Source of the DNA: Lindgomyces ingoldianus | Lineage: Eukaryota > Ascomycota > Dothideomycetes > Pleosporales > Lindgomycetaceae | NCBI RefSeq assembly: GCF_010093535.1 | Contig: NW_022985196.1 | Location: 723,061 to 787,060 of the forward strand | Reading direction: 5' to 3' | Length of the DNA: 64,000 nt | Shown: positions 47,080 through 57,500 of the stretch, piece by piece | Position numbering within the stretch: position 1 is the stretch's first letter | How the letters are laid out: each line of letters starts with the position of its first letter | Notes under the pieces: generated by a model | Told to the model about the DNA's origin: nothing | The model's database searches: none | Seen by the model: the letters and a program-made list of their open reading frames with translations, nothing else | Program-made: the position numbers and the translations under genes

Positions 47080-48450
47080 GATTGGATTATGTTGACTGTT
47101 GGGAAGCTGTAGTTTGTTAAGTGAACCGGCATAAGATACATGAAAACCAGAAGCGAAAGATTCAACGAACTACATAACAGGTTGGACTTCGAACGTGGAT
47201 CTGAGTAACATGCACGCGAGCGGTCTTTTTATAGTTGTGGTTTGAGTCTTGCTGTCAAATCTCCGTCAATGAGCTTGTAGCATCATATGAAGGGGTTGAG
47301 TTTGGCAGGGAATAGAGGTGGGTTACAACACTGGAGCCCAGTTCGAAGCAAACGTTACATATTGATATATGAGAGAATGGCACGGTTTAATGGAGTTACA
47401 GGAGCAGCCATGTCTCAAAAAACAGAGGGCTATGATACCTGAGAATGCATGCGAAAGTGGAATGTCGCTAGAGGTCTACTATTAAAAGAAAGACAAGAAA
47501 CGATACTCGGCCTGGCCTGCTGTAAATGGCTGCTTCTGTTACAACTTGAGAGCCAACTTTCCATGTGCTGCAGATGAACTTGGAAATGGAGAGGGCTGGG
47601 TGCAGTTGCCTGGATTATGTCATATTTGCGACTGGCCTATACAATGAAGTGATGGCGTTCAAAAGCAAAGTAAGGAAGAGGGAACCCTGATGGGGCACAG
47701 GGGGTTGTTTTTGCGATCATTTGGCGATTGTGGGTTGACATGAAGCTGAGCCGGGATCTAGGCGGTACCTTCCTGTTCGAGCACCTAGTCGTACGGCGCA
47801 CATCCTAGTTAACCGAAAGTGCGTGAACGGGAATGACAGGGCTAAATTCAAGGATAGGACGACCTCCTGACTAGGTTGGAACGGAAATTTGAGCAGGTAC
47901 TGAGGAAAAGGTTGAGTTACATCTATCCCTGAAAGCGGTATCTAGTGCATCTTGCCAACAGACATGTGAAATGGAGCTCACCGTCTCCTCTGCGGCGTTG
48001 GCCAAGCGAGAGCATAAGTTCGCAGACTTTACACCCTGCCGTCATGAAACATACTATCGTGCACAAGATTACAGCGAAAGGATGCAAGGAGGTTAGTGAG
48101 AGTGGAGAGCGCTTAGGAGACGGCAGAACAGGAAACTTTTCAATAGAAGCCCCGGTGTTTGGCTGCCGACCATAAGATATCCTTCTTGCACACCCACCTG
48201 AGAAGGGCCTATCTACAGAGCACACGCTATTATCCCGGCAATTGGCCCTGCTCTAGATGCGAAAATATACCCCACCATGCCCACCTCACGTCGGTGACAA
48301 CCACAAATATTGACAGTATCGATTAATCCATTAAACTTCTGATAAAGAGTTGCAGTATGTACGTTTGTGCTCCCGTCATTCCATGTGCTCGTCGTACATT
48401 CCTTTCCGAACCTGTACTCTCCTACTTTGGAGTAGACTTTACACCTTGGC
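47080..48450. other. Intergenic region, 1.4 kb
   Basis: Upstream region of the chitinase gene and downstream region of the GMC gene. No gene is supported. Short complementary open frames at about 47923-48225 lack features. Confidence 0.4.
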
Positions 48451-50625
48451 CTACGCCCTCTGTTTGATGAGATCCGCTCCCTGCTCAGCCGTCAGCAAAT
48501 ATTTACCCAAAAGTAGCTCCATGCAATCTTACCTTCTCAGCAATAGCATATGTAAGCTGCGTGCTATGACACGACGGTAGTAGCGGAATAATTGAAGCAT
48601 CTATAACACTTAACCCTTTGATGCCATACACCAAAAGGTCCGGACCAACAACACCTCCCATGTTTTGCGGCAACATCGAGCACGTTGACGTTGGATGAGC
48701 AAAGCTCGAAGCCAGGAGTGAAGATTTCATTAGGTCCACGATTTGGGCGTCAGTAAGATTTGCCGGGTTGCTTGGGAGAGGTGCTTGATAGACAAGGCCG
48801 AGACTTTGCATTCCAGGAGTGCTGAGATATTGGATGAGATATCTGAAGGCAGCGACTGCCATGTCCATGTCAAGAGGATTCGTCATCGTGCGGTAGTCGA
48901 TGAGAGGCTGCGAATTAAATGGATCGGTCGTGTTTAGCATGACAGTGCCTCGGCTGAGGGGTTTCTGGACGCTCATGGCCTGGAAAGGACCGCTGGCGAA
49001 GGGAGTCTCGAATGCGGGCGATGAGTCATGAGCAAAATGCTTTAACAAGATGCTGAGCTGGGCGCTGAATCCTTTGATGAGTTCCGGAGTGTACGACGAT
49101 GGAAGATACTGGGCCGGGCTCTGAGCTTTCGCAGCGTTAATCAGAGCTGTAACGTCATCGACCACGGAAGAAATGGGCATGAAGGCGGCATTATTTCCGA
49201 GAGCCAGAGTGTAAGGGCCCCCATGATTTTGTGTGTAATTTTGCCAAGTCTCCGCGTTGTAAGTGGCATTCGCTCGCCAGTAGTCTGGGTTTGGAATTGG
49301 CTGGTTGTTTACTAGAAAAAGCGTGAGATATGCTGTAGAGAGGAGGGGAGGGACTTACAAGCAAAGAACACAAAAAAGTTTGGCTGATCTTGGAAGTTTT
49401 GGCCCACGCCAGGGAAGTCGAGCACAACCTTGATTTTCGCCTTGTTCAGGACCGCTTTTGGTCCAACGCCACTACGCTGCAAGAGCCATGCGGAACCGAA
49501 GGTACCAGCGGAGAGGATTACTTCTTTATTTGCATAAATAGTCTTTGTCATGCCATCCTTGCTCTTGACGAAAACTCCTTTGGCTGTCAACGGCCCACTA
49601 TCGCTAAAGACAAGCTTCTGGACATTGGTGTTGTAAAGAAGGGCGTAATTGGAACGCGTCTTAATCGGGTCGTAGTACGCAGTCCGGGCGTAAGACCGGG
49701 TTTCACTCACGGGATCGAGGGTGTTAGGGACCCATAGAACGCCAGATTTCGAGCCCGACGCACCCTCCCTAATGAATGGAAGATCCATGTCTTTCCAGGC
49801 TTCAAGGCATGTTTCTAGACGACGAGTTAGTCATAACTGAGTTGGAAGCAATGTTTGTAAAGAAGCAAGAATCAGTCAATAACAGACAAAGATCCTAGCA
49901 CATACTCTGAAATGGCCACTGAAAGGGAGGATAGCTGGCTTGGACAGGACCAGTACCGTAATAGCTCGCATCAAAGGTATAGCCGTACGAAGAGATTGAC
50001 TGTGCCGAGGGGGTAGTGAACTTGGTTGCTTTCTTGAAGTATGGCAGAAGGCCTGCCCAATCCCAGCCTGTGTTACCGAGCGTAGCCCAAGCATCGCTGC
50101 TCACTAGTCAGCAACATGAATTCCAGCATGAGTGCGAATCACGAGACATACAGGTCAGCCTTGGATGGTCTATCCATGAACATTCCATTCACGCTGGAGC
50201 TTCCTCCGACAACGTTGCCAGCATATCCCTTGTCAGTCCGGCCATTCAGCTTTGTTTGGGGAATGGACGTGAAATTCCACATATAACGCGAATTCTGAGA
50301 TAGCGTCGAAGTGGCATTCGGAAGAAGCAAGTCAATGGTATCGCCAAGCTCTCCGTTTTCGATGACAAGGACCTTCTCTGCGATAGCCAAATATTAGCCG
50401 CCGTGGCACGGGAGGGGAGAAACAGTGCCTACTCTTGGCATCCTCGGTCAGGCGATTAGCAACGGTCAAGCCCGCTGTGCCCCCTCCGATGATGATGTAG
50501 TCGTAGGTACTGCTCACATCAGCTAACGCTCTCTTGATTTGCGCCGGTCGCGCAGCCGAGGGGAGCGAGTGTCCGACGGTGGCCAAGCCGGCCACGACGG
50601 TGAGGATAAGCAATTGGGCAACCAT
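48451..50625 (-). CDS. Secreted GMC oxidoreductase, glucose-oxidase/choline-dehydrogenase type
   Basis: Six exons, 50625-50433, 50377-50152, 50096-49906, 49814-49359, 49311-48533 and 48480-48451, total 1875 nt or 624 residues. A signal peptide (LLILTVVAGLATVGHS) precedes the FAD-binding site DYIIIGGGTAGL (47-52). GMC phrases follow: GNVVGGSSSVNGM, VILSAGTFGSAWLLQRSGVGP and FPGVGQNFQDQP. At the C-terminus HPTSTCSML with MGGVV, then VYGIKGLSVIDAS and SCHSTQL, place His561 and His604 43 residues apart, the spacing of the catalytic pair in glucose oxidase. Secreted members oxidise sugars or alcohols and release hydrogen peroxide. The substrate cannot be read from the sequence. The last exon is only 30 nt and supplies the final nine residues. 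Confidence 0.92.
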
Positions 50626-52863
50626 TGTGAAAAGCTAAGGAGATCGAAGCGTCCAAAAGCCCTTCTCCATTGCTCTATTTCAATAATCTCGCGGTACCTG
50701 GGGGGCTCCTGGGGATCCTTGGGCTGGCGGAAAGCCTTGAATCGTGCACTGCTCATGCCGGGCTCAACGGGAGCGAGATGCAACTGCCGTCAGGCCCTGA
50801 GTGCAGCGTTACCCGCCAACAACCCACGTCCCTTGCAAGATGCCCGTTTCGAGCTTGAAAGGCCGACAGCCATGAGGCGCAGAACACGAAGCGGGGGGGC
50901 TTGGAGCAGGGGCGGACACGGGCGGAGCCACCAATCCGGCCCGCGCGTTCGGTTGCGGGGACGGCGGAAGCTTCGAAACGCGACATTAGGGGCCGAACTG
51001 GTGGGCCTGGCGCGCCTCTCGATGTGCTACCTTTTGAAAGAACATGCAAGAAACCGCAACAAGTAAAGACACCTCACGCCTTGCGACGCCGCACAATACT
51101 CCATTCACCCTCGCTTCACAGCGTCAGCGGTGTGCTGCTGTCAGTTGAAATATGTCGAACGACCAGGCTCTGTCTCGCAACCATTATTTGCGCTTGCGCT
51201 TCAGTGGCGTGAAATGCAAGACCTCGTATTGAATAAGCGCCGAAATGAGGGCATCCCGGCGGAATTGAAACGCTGCAGGAACGTGGCCATATCTTAATCA
51301 AGAGCCCATCTCAATTCAAGTGCGGCACAGCAAGCCAATACGGAACAAAGGGTCGGTGAGGGGTTTGTGGCGTGTACAACTCTAGGAACATCCCTTATGC
51401 TCTCCCTCCACTCTATTTAGCTTCTGAAATTGTAACCAAAAGTTGTCCCTCAAGGACACAATATGATTTAAATCAGATCTTCATGCCCGTCAATCTCTTC
51501 TCAAATGTCTTGCAGGATCCATCTTCAACCGACCCACTTCCAACCACCCCAGACCAAGCCAGCCTTCTTTGGCAGAACATGATCTGCTTTAGCGCGCCAT
51601 CGGATTTGGGTCCTCGGTCCCGCAGGCGATATTGGATGGGATTAGCGTGTCCTGACTCTCACCGGAGGCTGGTCCAGATGAAGAACCATCACCCTCGTCG
51701 TTCGAGCTGATGAGCTGGGGAGAAATATTGATGGCTTCGTCCGAGTCAGGTCGTATGTGGAGAAAGTGCTCTTTCAGCTAGCTTCAAGGCATTCTCCTTG
51801 TCCCGTCGGCATCCGCCACTGATGACATTGAAGTAGGCGAGGGTTCTTCTTAGAATTAGGTGAGAAGATCAAGGCACCTCCAGATATGTTGAAGCTATTG
51901 GATGATGCGAGAGGTTCTCTAACGTGACCTCCGAGGAAGCTGAAGCTTCTACAACCGGGATAAAGAATTGCAATTATTTTGAACACTTGGAGTATTTCCT
52001 GGCTTCTCACCTGGCTGCAGTTTAATGCGGGGATGCTCAAGAAAAAACACCTAAATTGATGCCACTCATGGCTCCTACAACTCCAAGCCACGCTCATGGC
52101 TAATATCCCGTCTCTTTTCGCTACCAAACATTCTCGACCTTTTGGATTATAATTGGTGATGAGGTCGCCGCTACTACTCTGTCATTCTGAGGAGAAGAAG
52201 TGTCTCTTGATTCCAAGTGTGCTTGGCGCAGGACCAGTAGGATCAATGCTACACACTCAAAAGCTCATATCAAGGAACCACACAATATCTCCTTCCACTG
52301 CACTTCCCGTTCTCTCCAACTTGCCACGCTGGGGCCCGTCGACGATATACGACTTTGTTGCAAAATATGTGTTTTCGAGCTCTTTCAGAAGAATACACAT
52401 GGAGCGACTTGACGGAAAGGTGTTTTCCAATTGTCTTAGTGAGGCTGCTGCTCTCGAAAGATATGTACTAGTACGGTGGAGAGGCGTGAGTCATTACAGA
52501 CTCATCCGTTTTGTTGGGGTTGCAACAGATGGTTAGATTGTGGAGGGTGCACAGGAGCCCACAGCGTCAGCCCTTACAGTGTAAATGCTAGGCGAACAAG
52601 CGGGCTGCTTGTACAAACATGAGGAGGACCACCTCCATGGCAGCAGGAAATACCTCTAGCAGTCGGACAAGTACCCCATAGATATCAAATTCCAAGAATC
52701 AGGTGTTGACGCAGTACAAAAGGGCTTTCGACAGAGGCATCATCCTTCCGTCCCATTTTAAAACCACTCTAAATTTCCACTACCGTACACAATGGTCTGT
52801 CCTAGGTGCACCTCTGCTGATACTCTTGAACAAAATTAGAGATCTCCCCCCTAGCATCCGAAG
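50626..52863. other. Intergenic region, 2.2 kb
   Basis: Between the start of the GMC gene and the end of the Zn2Cys6 regulator gene. It contains the GMC promoter. Several open frames of 60-175 codons overlap on both strands near 50540-51070 in a GC-richer stretch, but none has a domain, a signal peptide or intron structure. I do not call a gene. Confidence 0.45.
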
Positions 52864-55204
52864 TTAAAGCTCTGCATCCCAGACTCCCGGATACATGCCC
52901 CTAAAACTCGAGTCCATCGCAGCCCAGTCTAAAGAACCCACATCAACATCTATTGGAGCCTGTCCGAGTGCGTTAGGATATTCTCCCGGCCTAATTGCTC
53001 CGTACCCGCCTTGCCCTCCGGAGCCTATGCTGGCTATCGGTATCGACATCGGAAAGTTGTCAATGCCTATACCCATAACGTGGGGATGGTGTGTGTCCGG
53101 CGTTTGTGCATTTTGGGCTATTTGCGCCACTCTCTGTCTGATGGATGACACAATCCTTGGTGGCATTAACGGCTCTCCTAATTGACTGAGGGCTGCTTCG
53201 CGAGCGCCCCAGCCCTGGAGGACAATTTTGGTGAAAATTTTGAAGAGAGGGCTTTCGCTATCTTTGCATAGAAAACCGAACCGAGCCTCGTAGTTGTCAC
53301 TCATAACCTCCCAAGCCTGTTCAGCATGCTCACTGCCAGGTCGCCTTTTCAGGTCTTGAATAATTTGAATGTATGCAGGAAATGGGAAGTAGAGATGCGC
53401 TAGCCAGAGGAATCGTTTGATAAGGGGTGAGGTCCTGAACTGCGTATCGCACTCGAGCATGCGAAGCGCATGGGAAATGGCCGCGTCGCACTGCGCATCC
53501 GTCTGTTGGACAGATGAGTTTGAATATCTCGAATGGTGTTCCAGGAGGCGGCATTTAGCAAGGTATGCTCGTGTCCACCAGATCGCTATGAAGTGGAGTG
53601 GATTCTCTGGGTCACAGAATTTGAGATATTTGTCCTCAATCGTCTTCTCGAGAGTAGTCAACTCATCAGCTTCTTGGATGAGACCATTCAGAGCAGTCTT
53701 AAAAATGGGTTTCAGAGCCGGGCTGGTAAAGGCAAGGTGGAACATTGTGTGGCGGACAAACTCCCCAAGCTCGCTGCGCACAACAGCAAAGAGTGCATCG
53801 GTGGACTTCTCCTGAACCGCCGGTAGCACTTTCATCTCTGGTCGGAGGTCAGAATCATTCACGTTGAGAGGAATCCTGCAGTCCCAGGTGGGAGCTAGCG
53901 TTGCGGTTTTGTGGTCGGCCATCTCGCTAATCCGAGTGTCGAAGAGTACGAGAGACCACCAAAGTCTTCGGCGTAGTTCAGCCTCGAGAGCGGTGCATTT
54001 AGCTAAGGCAGACTCGCTATGAATACCCATACGTTGCGCAATGCGAATCGCAACGCCAAGCATGGCGGAGAGAGATTGAGGAACTGTACTAGGTCTAACC
54101 GAGACCTAAAATTATTAGAAAGAATAAACATAACCACCTAATAGGCTTACTAAGTAGAGATAAAATGCGGTCAAGCAGTCGCGATCACTAGATCGTAAAA
54201 AGCCGCAGTTCAGTAGAGCTTGCTGACAGCTGAACTGAAACTGTATCAAAAGGTCGTCCTTTGACGAACCAAAGATGGCCTGGCAGTCGTCCACAGCAAG
54301 GCTAAGAATGGCCATGCAGTAGATACTAAACATAAGCGCCTCTAGGGTGGGCTTGATATTTGTCACGTTGCTAGCAGCTTCTATGATGTGTCCTTGCAGG
54401 CTGGGAGTATGTGTGACCTTGAGCAGCGGGTTGACGTTGTCCAGGTAAATTTGCCAAAGCCTGAAAATCTGGACTGGTGAAGGGTGTAAAGTAGAGAGAT
54501 CGACGTTTTTAATACGGGAACCAAATAAAAGGTGGTCATTTTCTCCAAATAACTGGACCCATCCCTTCTTAACCACCACCTCAAGCACCTCATCGTGTGA
54601 AGAATCGCTGTCACTGCCGGAGGCTTGGACCTATTTTAGTTGTTAGTAGAGCTCGAATAGCATGTGACGTAGTCGTACTCCTAAATTTAGGGCGTGCCAG
54701 AAGCTCCTAACAGAATTAATCATCTTCAGATATGTTCTTCGGGGGAGCGTACTTGGCCTCATATACTCGTTCAGGCTTGGCAGCTGTTGAATGAAACGAC
54801 CAATCCGCCCCCGAAGCCTCTGGTTGCTCGCCGTCTGATTCATCACCGCCCTGCGTGTTGGTAGATTTCTTCTCCTCAGCCGGATCCTTGTGAAGCGGTT
54901 CGAATTTTACATTGTTTTGATGGAGTAAGTCCTCGTACTTGCGAAGACGTTCCAGCAGCTCTCGCTCCGGAAGCCGGCGTCTTCGCCGGCCTCGTGGGGC
55001 CAGTGTCGCCGGCACACACTGCGCATGAGAAGTGTTGCAATTTGCGCAAGGAAATCTGCGATCACACTTGATCTTACGCTGCTGGCAGCGTACACACGCT
55101 AGCACCCGCTGTGGCTTCGAAGGTTGCGAGGACGAAAAAGGTGTCGACTGAGATATGTCTGAGGTACGCGCCTCCCACTCTGACGTGGGCAGCACTGTCG
55201 ACAT
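52864..55204 (-). CDS. Zn2Cys6 fungal transcription factor
   Basis: Four exons, 55204-54753, 54706-54679 (28 nt), 54630-54151 and 54105-52864, total 2202 nt or 733 residues. The N-terminal cluster is CVRCQQRKIKC followed by CANCNTSHAQC (CX2CX6CX5CX2CX6C), then a basic linker (RGRRRRRLPE) and a short coiled coil (ELLERLRKYEDLL) for dimerisation. Splicing of the micro-exon restores RVYEAKSFWHALN, and exon 3 then gives KKGWVQLFGENDHLLFGS. Exon 4 carries the fungal-specific regulatory domain (AIRIAQRMGIH, LRRRLWWSLVLFDTR). The C-terminal 120 residues are Gly/Pro/Ile-rich and end in acidic text suited to activation. It is the last gene before the repeat block. The nearest neighbour is the GMC oxidoreductase; regulation of that gene is possible but only inferred from proximity. 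Confidence 0.92.
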
Positions 55205-55408
55205 ACTTGCAGCACTAGGGTCGCGGTGACAACCTTTGACGCCAAAATATGCGTGCCTAGGAAATTCTGGAAACTTAGTGGTTAAGAGAAATTAAAAAAA
55301 GGAACGGGGAACCGAACATCACTTCTTTAACGAGGGTGGTGCGGAATCTGTTGGGGCAGGAAATTAGTGTAATGTCTTGGCATCTATTTAGAGCATTAAT
55401 CTATTAAC

Positions 55409-55530
55409 GTACACCACAGGCAAGTTGCTTACACACCTAAGTTGCTTACTTTTACTAAAACTATACTAAACTACTCTTTCTACACTAATATATTTCTAAT
55501 AACACTACTTAAACATGTTAAAAGAATATT
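55409..55530 (-). repeat. Terminal-type repeat, copy 3 (inverted)
   Basis: The reverse complement closely matches 491-616, including both AAGCAACTT words and AGTAGTGTTAT. It faces copy 2 across the gene island. Heavily AT-shifted compared with copy 1. Confidence 0.65.
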
Positions 55531-55542
55531 AAATATAGCTTG

Positions 55543-55714
55543 TTGTAAGGCCGGATGTCCTAGAACAGGCTAGTATAGCCTCCCCTAACCTGTTTGGAGG
55601 TCACATGACCTGTGCTTTGTATATAAGCATAGATCTTAACAAGTAAGGCTTAGCAGTAATTTATCTCTCTTATAATACACTTTTATCTTTCTCTAAAAGC
55701 TTGCTCTTAGTGCT
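55543..55714. repeat. LTR-like direct repeat, copy A
   Basis: Starts TGTAAGGCCGGATGTCC and ends near CTTAGTGCT. It contains a TATA-like word (TTGTATATAAGCAT). It is matched at 55992-56163 with substitutions mostly of C-to-T/G-to-A type. The length of 171 bp and the TG start suit a small LTR. The orientation is not certain. Confidence 0.65.
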
Positions 55715-55991
55715 GTAACGATCCTCATGAATCGTTCCATCTCGAGTCGCCCGGAACCTCCGGAAGGCCCTCGTATCGGCCCCGACCTCGACCTGGCCCC
55801 GACTCTGCCCTGCCCCCTGCTGTACCCCTATTCCTTCATGTATTTAGTCGCACCTTGCCCCTGTAGCTAGCTTAGTAGTTTTCTAATATCCTTTTATACA
55901 AGGCTTATAACGTACCTAACAGGTTAGCCGGCCACACAGGTTGGCTAGCCACTTTTGCTAAGCCCCTACCACACTCTACCTATCTACATAA

Positions 55992-56163
55992 TTGTAAGGC
56001 CGGATGTCCCAGAACGGGCCAGTATGGCCTCACCTGACCTGTTTGGAGGTCGTATGACCTGTGCTTTGTATATAAGCATAAATCCTAACAAGCGAAGCTT
56101 AGCAGCGATTTGTCTCTCTTATAATACACTTCTATCTTTCTCTAAAAGCTTACTCTTAGTGCT
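55992..56163. repeat. LTR-like direct repeat, copy B
   Basis: Direct copy of 55543-55714, offset by 449 bp over its whole length. It retains more GC (CCAGAACGGGCCAG) than copy A, so the two copies suffered different mutation loads. The pair with only about 280 bp in between could be a TRIM-type element or two solo LTRs. Confidence 0.65.
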
Positions 56164-56913
56164 ATTTGTGCTACTTACTATCCTATTTTTACATTTAAAT
56201 TGCTCTATAAGCTAGCATACTGCTTAAAGGCAACATTCCTACATAATAGTGTTAAAGCAAAACGCTAGAGGAGAAGTAGATGCAACTAGTGCTTAAAGAC
56301 TACTTAAAAAGCTAGCTAAGACTGCTGCTTCTAGTAATACTTAACTAAAGTTAATACTAATGTAGAGAGAAATAAAGCAAGAGATAAGTAAAAGGGATAA
56401 TAAAATTTCTTATAGATTAGGCTTATTAAGCTATCTAGAAGGCGTTTAGGGCCTAGAAGGGGTTAGAAGGGCCAGTGCAGGACTAAACAACGCACAGTTT
56501 ACCCCTGTAAATTAGGCTTTAGCAGAAGCCCACGCCTAGCTGCAAGAGCAGCAGGAAGCGTAAGAACTAGCTAGAATAATAGAAATCTATTATTAATTTA
56601 AAGTAAGTAATATAAGCGCACTTAATAAGTTACTAACTAAGGTATTAAATATTATTATACTAAAACTTACTTAAGACTAAGTAAACTTACTGCGTTTTAA
56701 ACTGCTGCACTAATATAAAAAAAGAATAGAGCAGACTATAACTAGTAGTGTAGAGATAATAAGGACTATTACTAAAAAAGTTTATTAAGCTTTACTTAGA
56801 AATTACAAAAGATCTCTTTTAGCCTATAATACATTAATAAGACACTATAATTACTATAAAAGATATACTATACTTATTTAAAGCTTATTAACCTAGTATA
56901 GTTACTAACATAG

Positions 56914-57500
56914 TGTTACAATCCTTACTCTAGGGAAATGGTATTTTCCAGAGTACAACAGCCTATATGGATATTAGTGGAGAAGGGATGAGAACTTAGC
57001 TGGATCAGGTGTACAGTCTGTCGAGCAGAGTAAGGGATAGTCGGATTTTAGGAGGCAGGCTGTGGTTTGTCCCTATAGCTGTATAGGTAGCTAGGTTTTA
57101 CTAGTTAGGTAGATAAGAGTTAGAGGTATATATATTATAAGATATATAAGGCAGCTTAATCTTCTTTAGAAAGGATTTAAGCTTTTTAGTTTATTATAAA
57201 GAATAAACTAAACATTAATTATAACCTTCTAGCTATAGTTAAGATTAAGACTATATACATAATAGTTGCATGCTTGCATGCTTGTATGCTGTTTTCCTTT
57301 ATAGCCTATAAGCGCGTAAGCCTGCAATACCTTATTAAATAGCGCATTCTGCTAAGCATTTATCTATAAGATAGCGCTATTTCTCTTTTATTTAGTTATA
57401 AGGTCTGCTAATTGCAGGGTTAACTATCTCCTATCTACTATGCTTAGGGCTGTGTGTAATAGTAAGCTAAGTTATTACAGTCTATTTGTTAGCTGTAACA
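56914..57500 (-). repeat. LTR of the Gypsy element (3' LTR in element orientation)
   Basis: The boundaries are set by short inverted ends, TGTTACA at 56914 and TGTAACA ending at 57500, giving 587 bp. The first about 410 bp are matched at 63590-64000. The copy here is less mutated (for example TTCCAGAGTACAACAG is intact in both, but CCTTACTCTAGGG is CTTTACTTTAAGG in the other). It includes a triple GCATGCTT-type word near 57270. Confidence 0.7.

Larger units (their letters stand above)
55205..56913. other. AT-rich repeat-derived flank between regulator gene and Gypsy element
   Basis: Contains the inverted terminal-type repeat, the two 171-bp LTR-like repeats and, from about 56200 to 56900, stop-dense AT-rich text. 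One broken frame there (ALAEAHA, LQEQQEA) resembles a degraded retroelement gag or structural region. No intact gene. Confidence 0.5.

Noticed and set aside
50539..51066. 175-codon plus-strand frame upstream of the GMC gene
   Set aside because: Part overlaps the first GMC exon in antisense. Arg/Gly-rich text of GC-rich DNA without domain or intron structure.
491..55530. Interpretation of the island as a Starship-type giant transposon
   Set aside because: No captain recombinase, no visible target-site duplication, and the enclosed genes are typical conserved genes. Kept only as a low-probability question.
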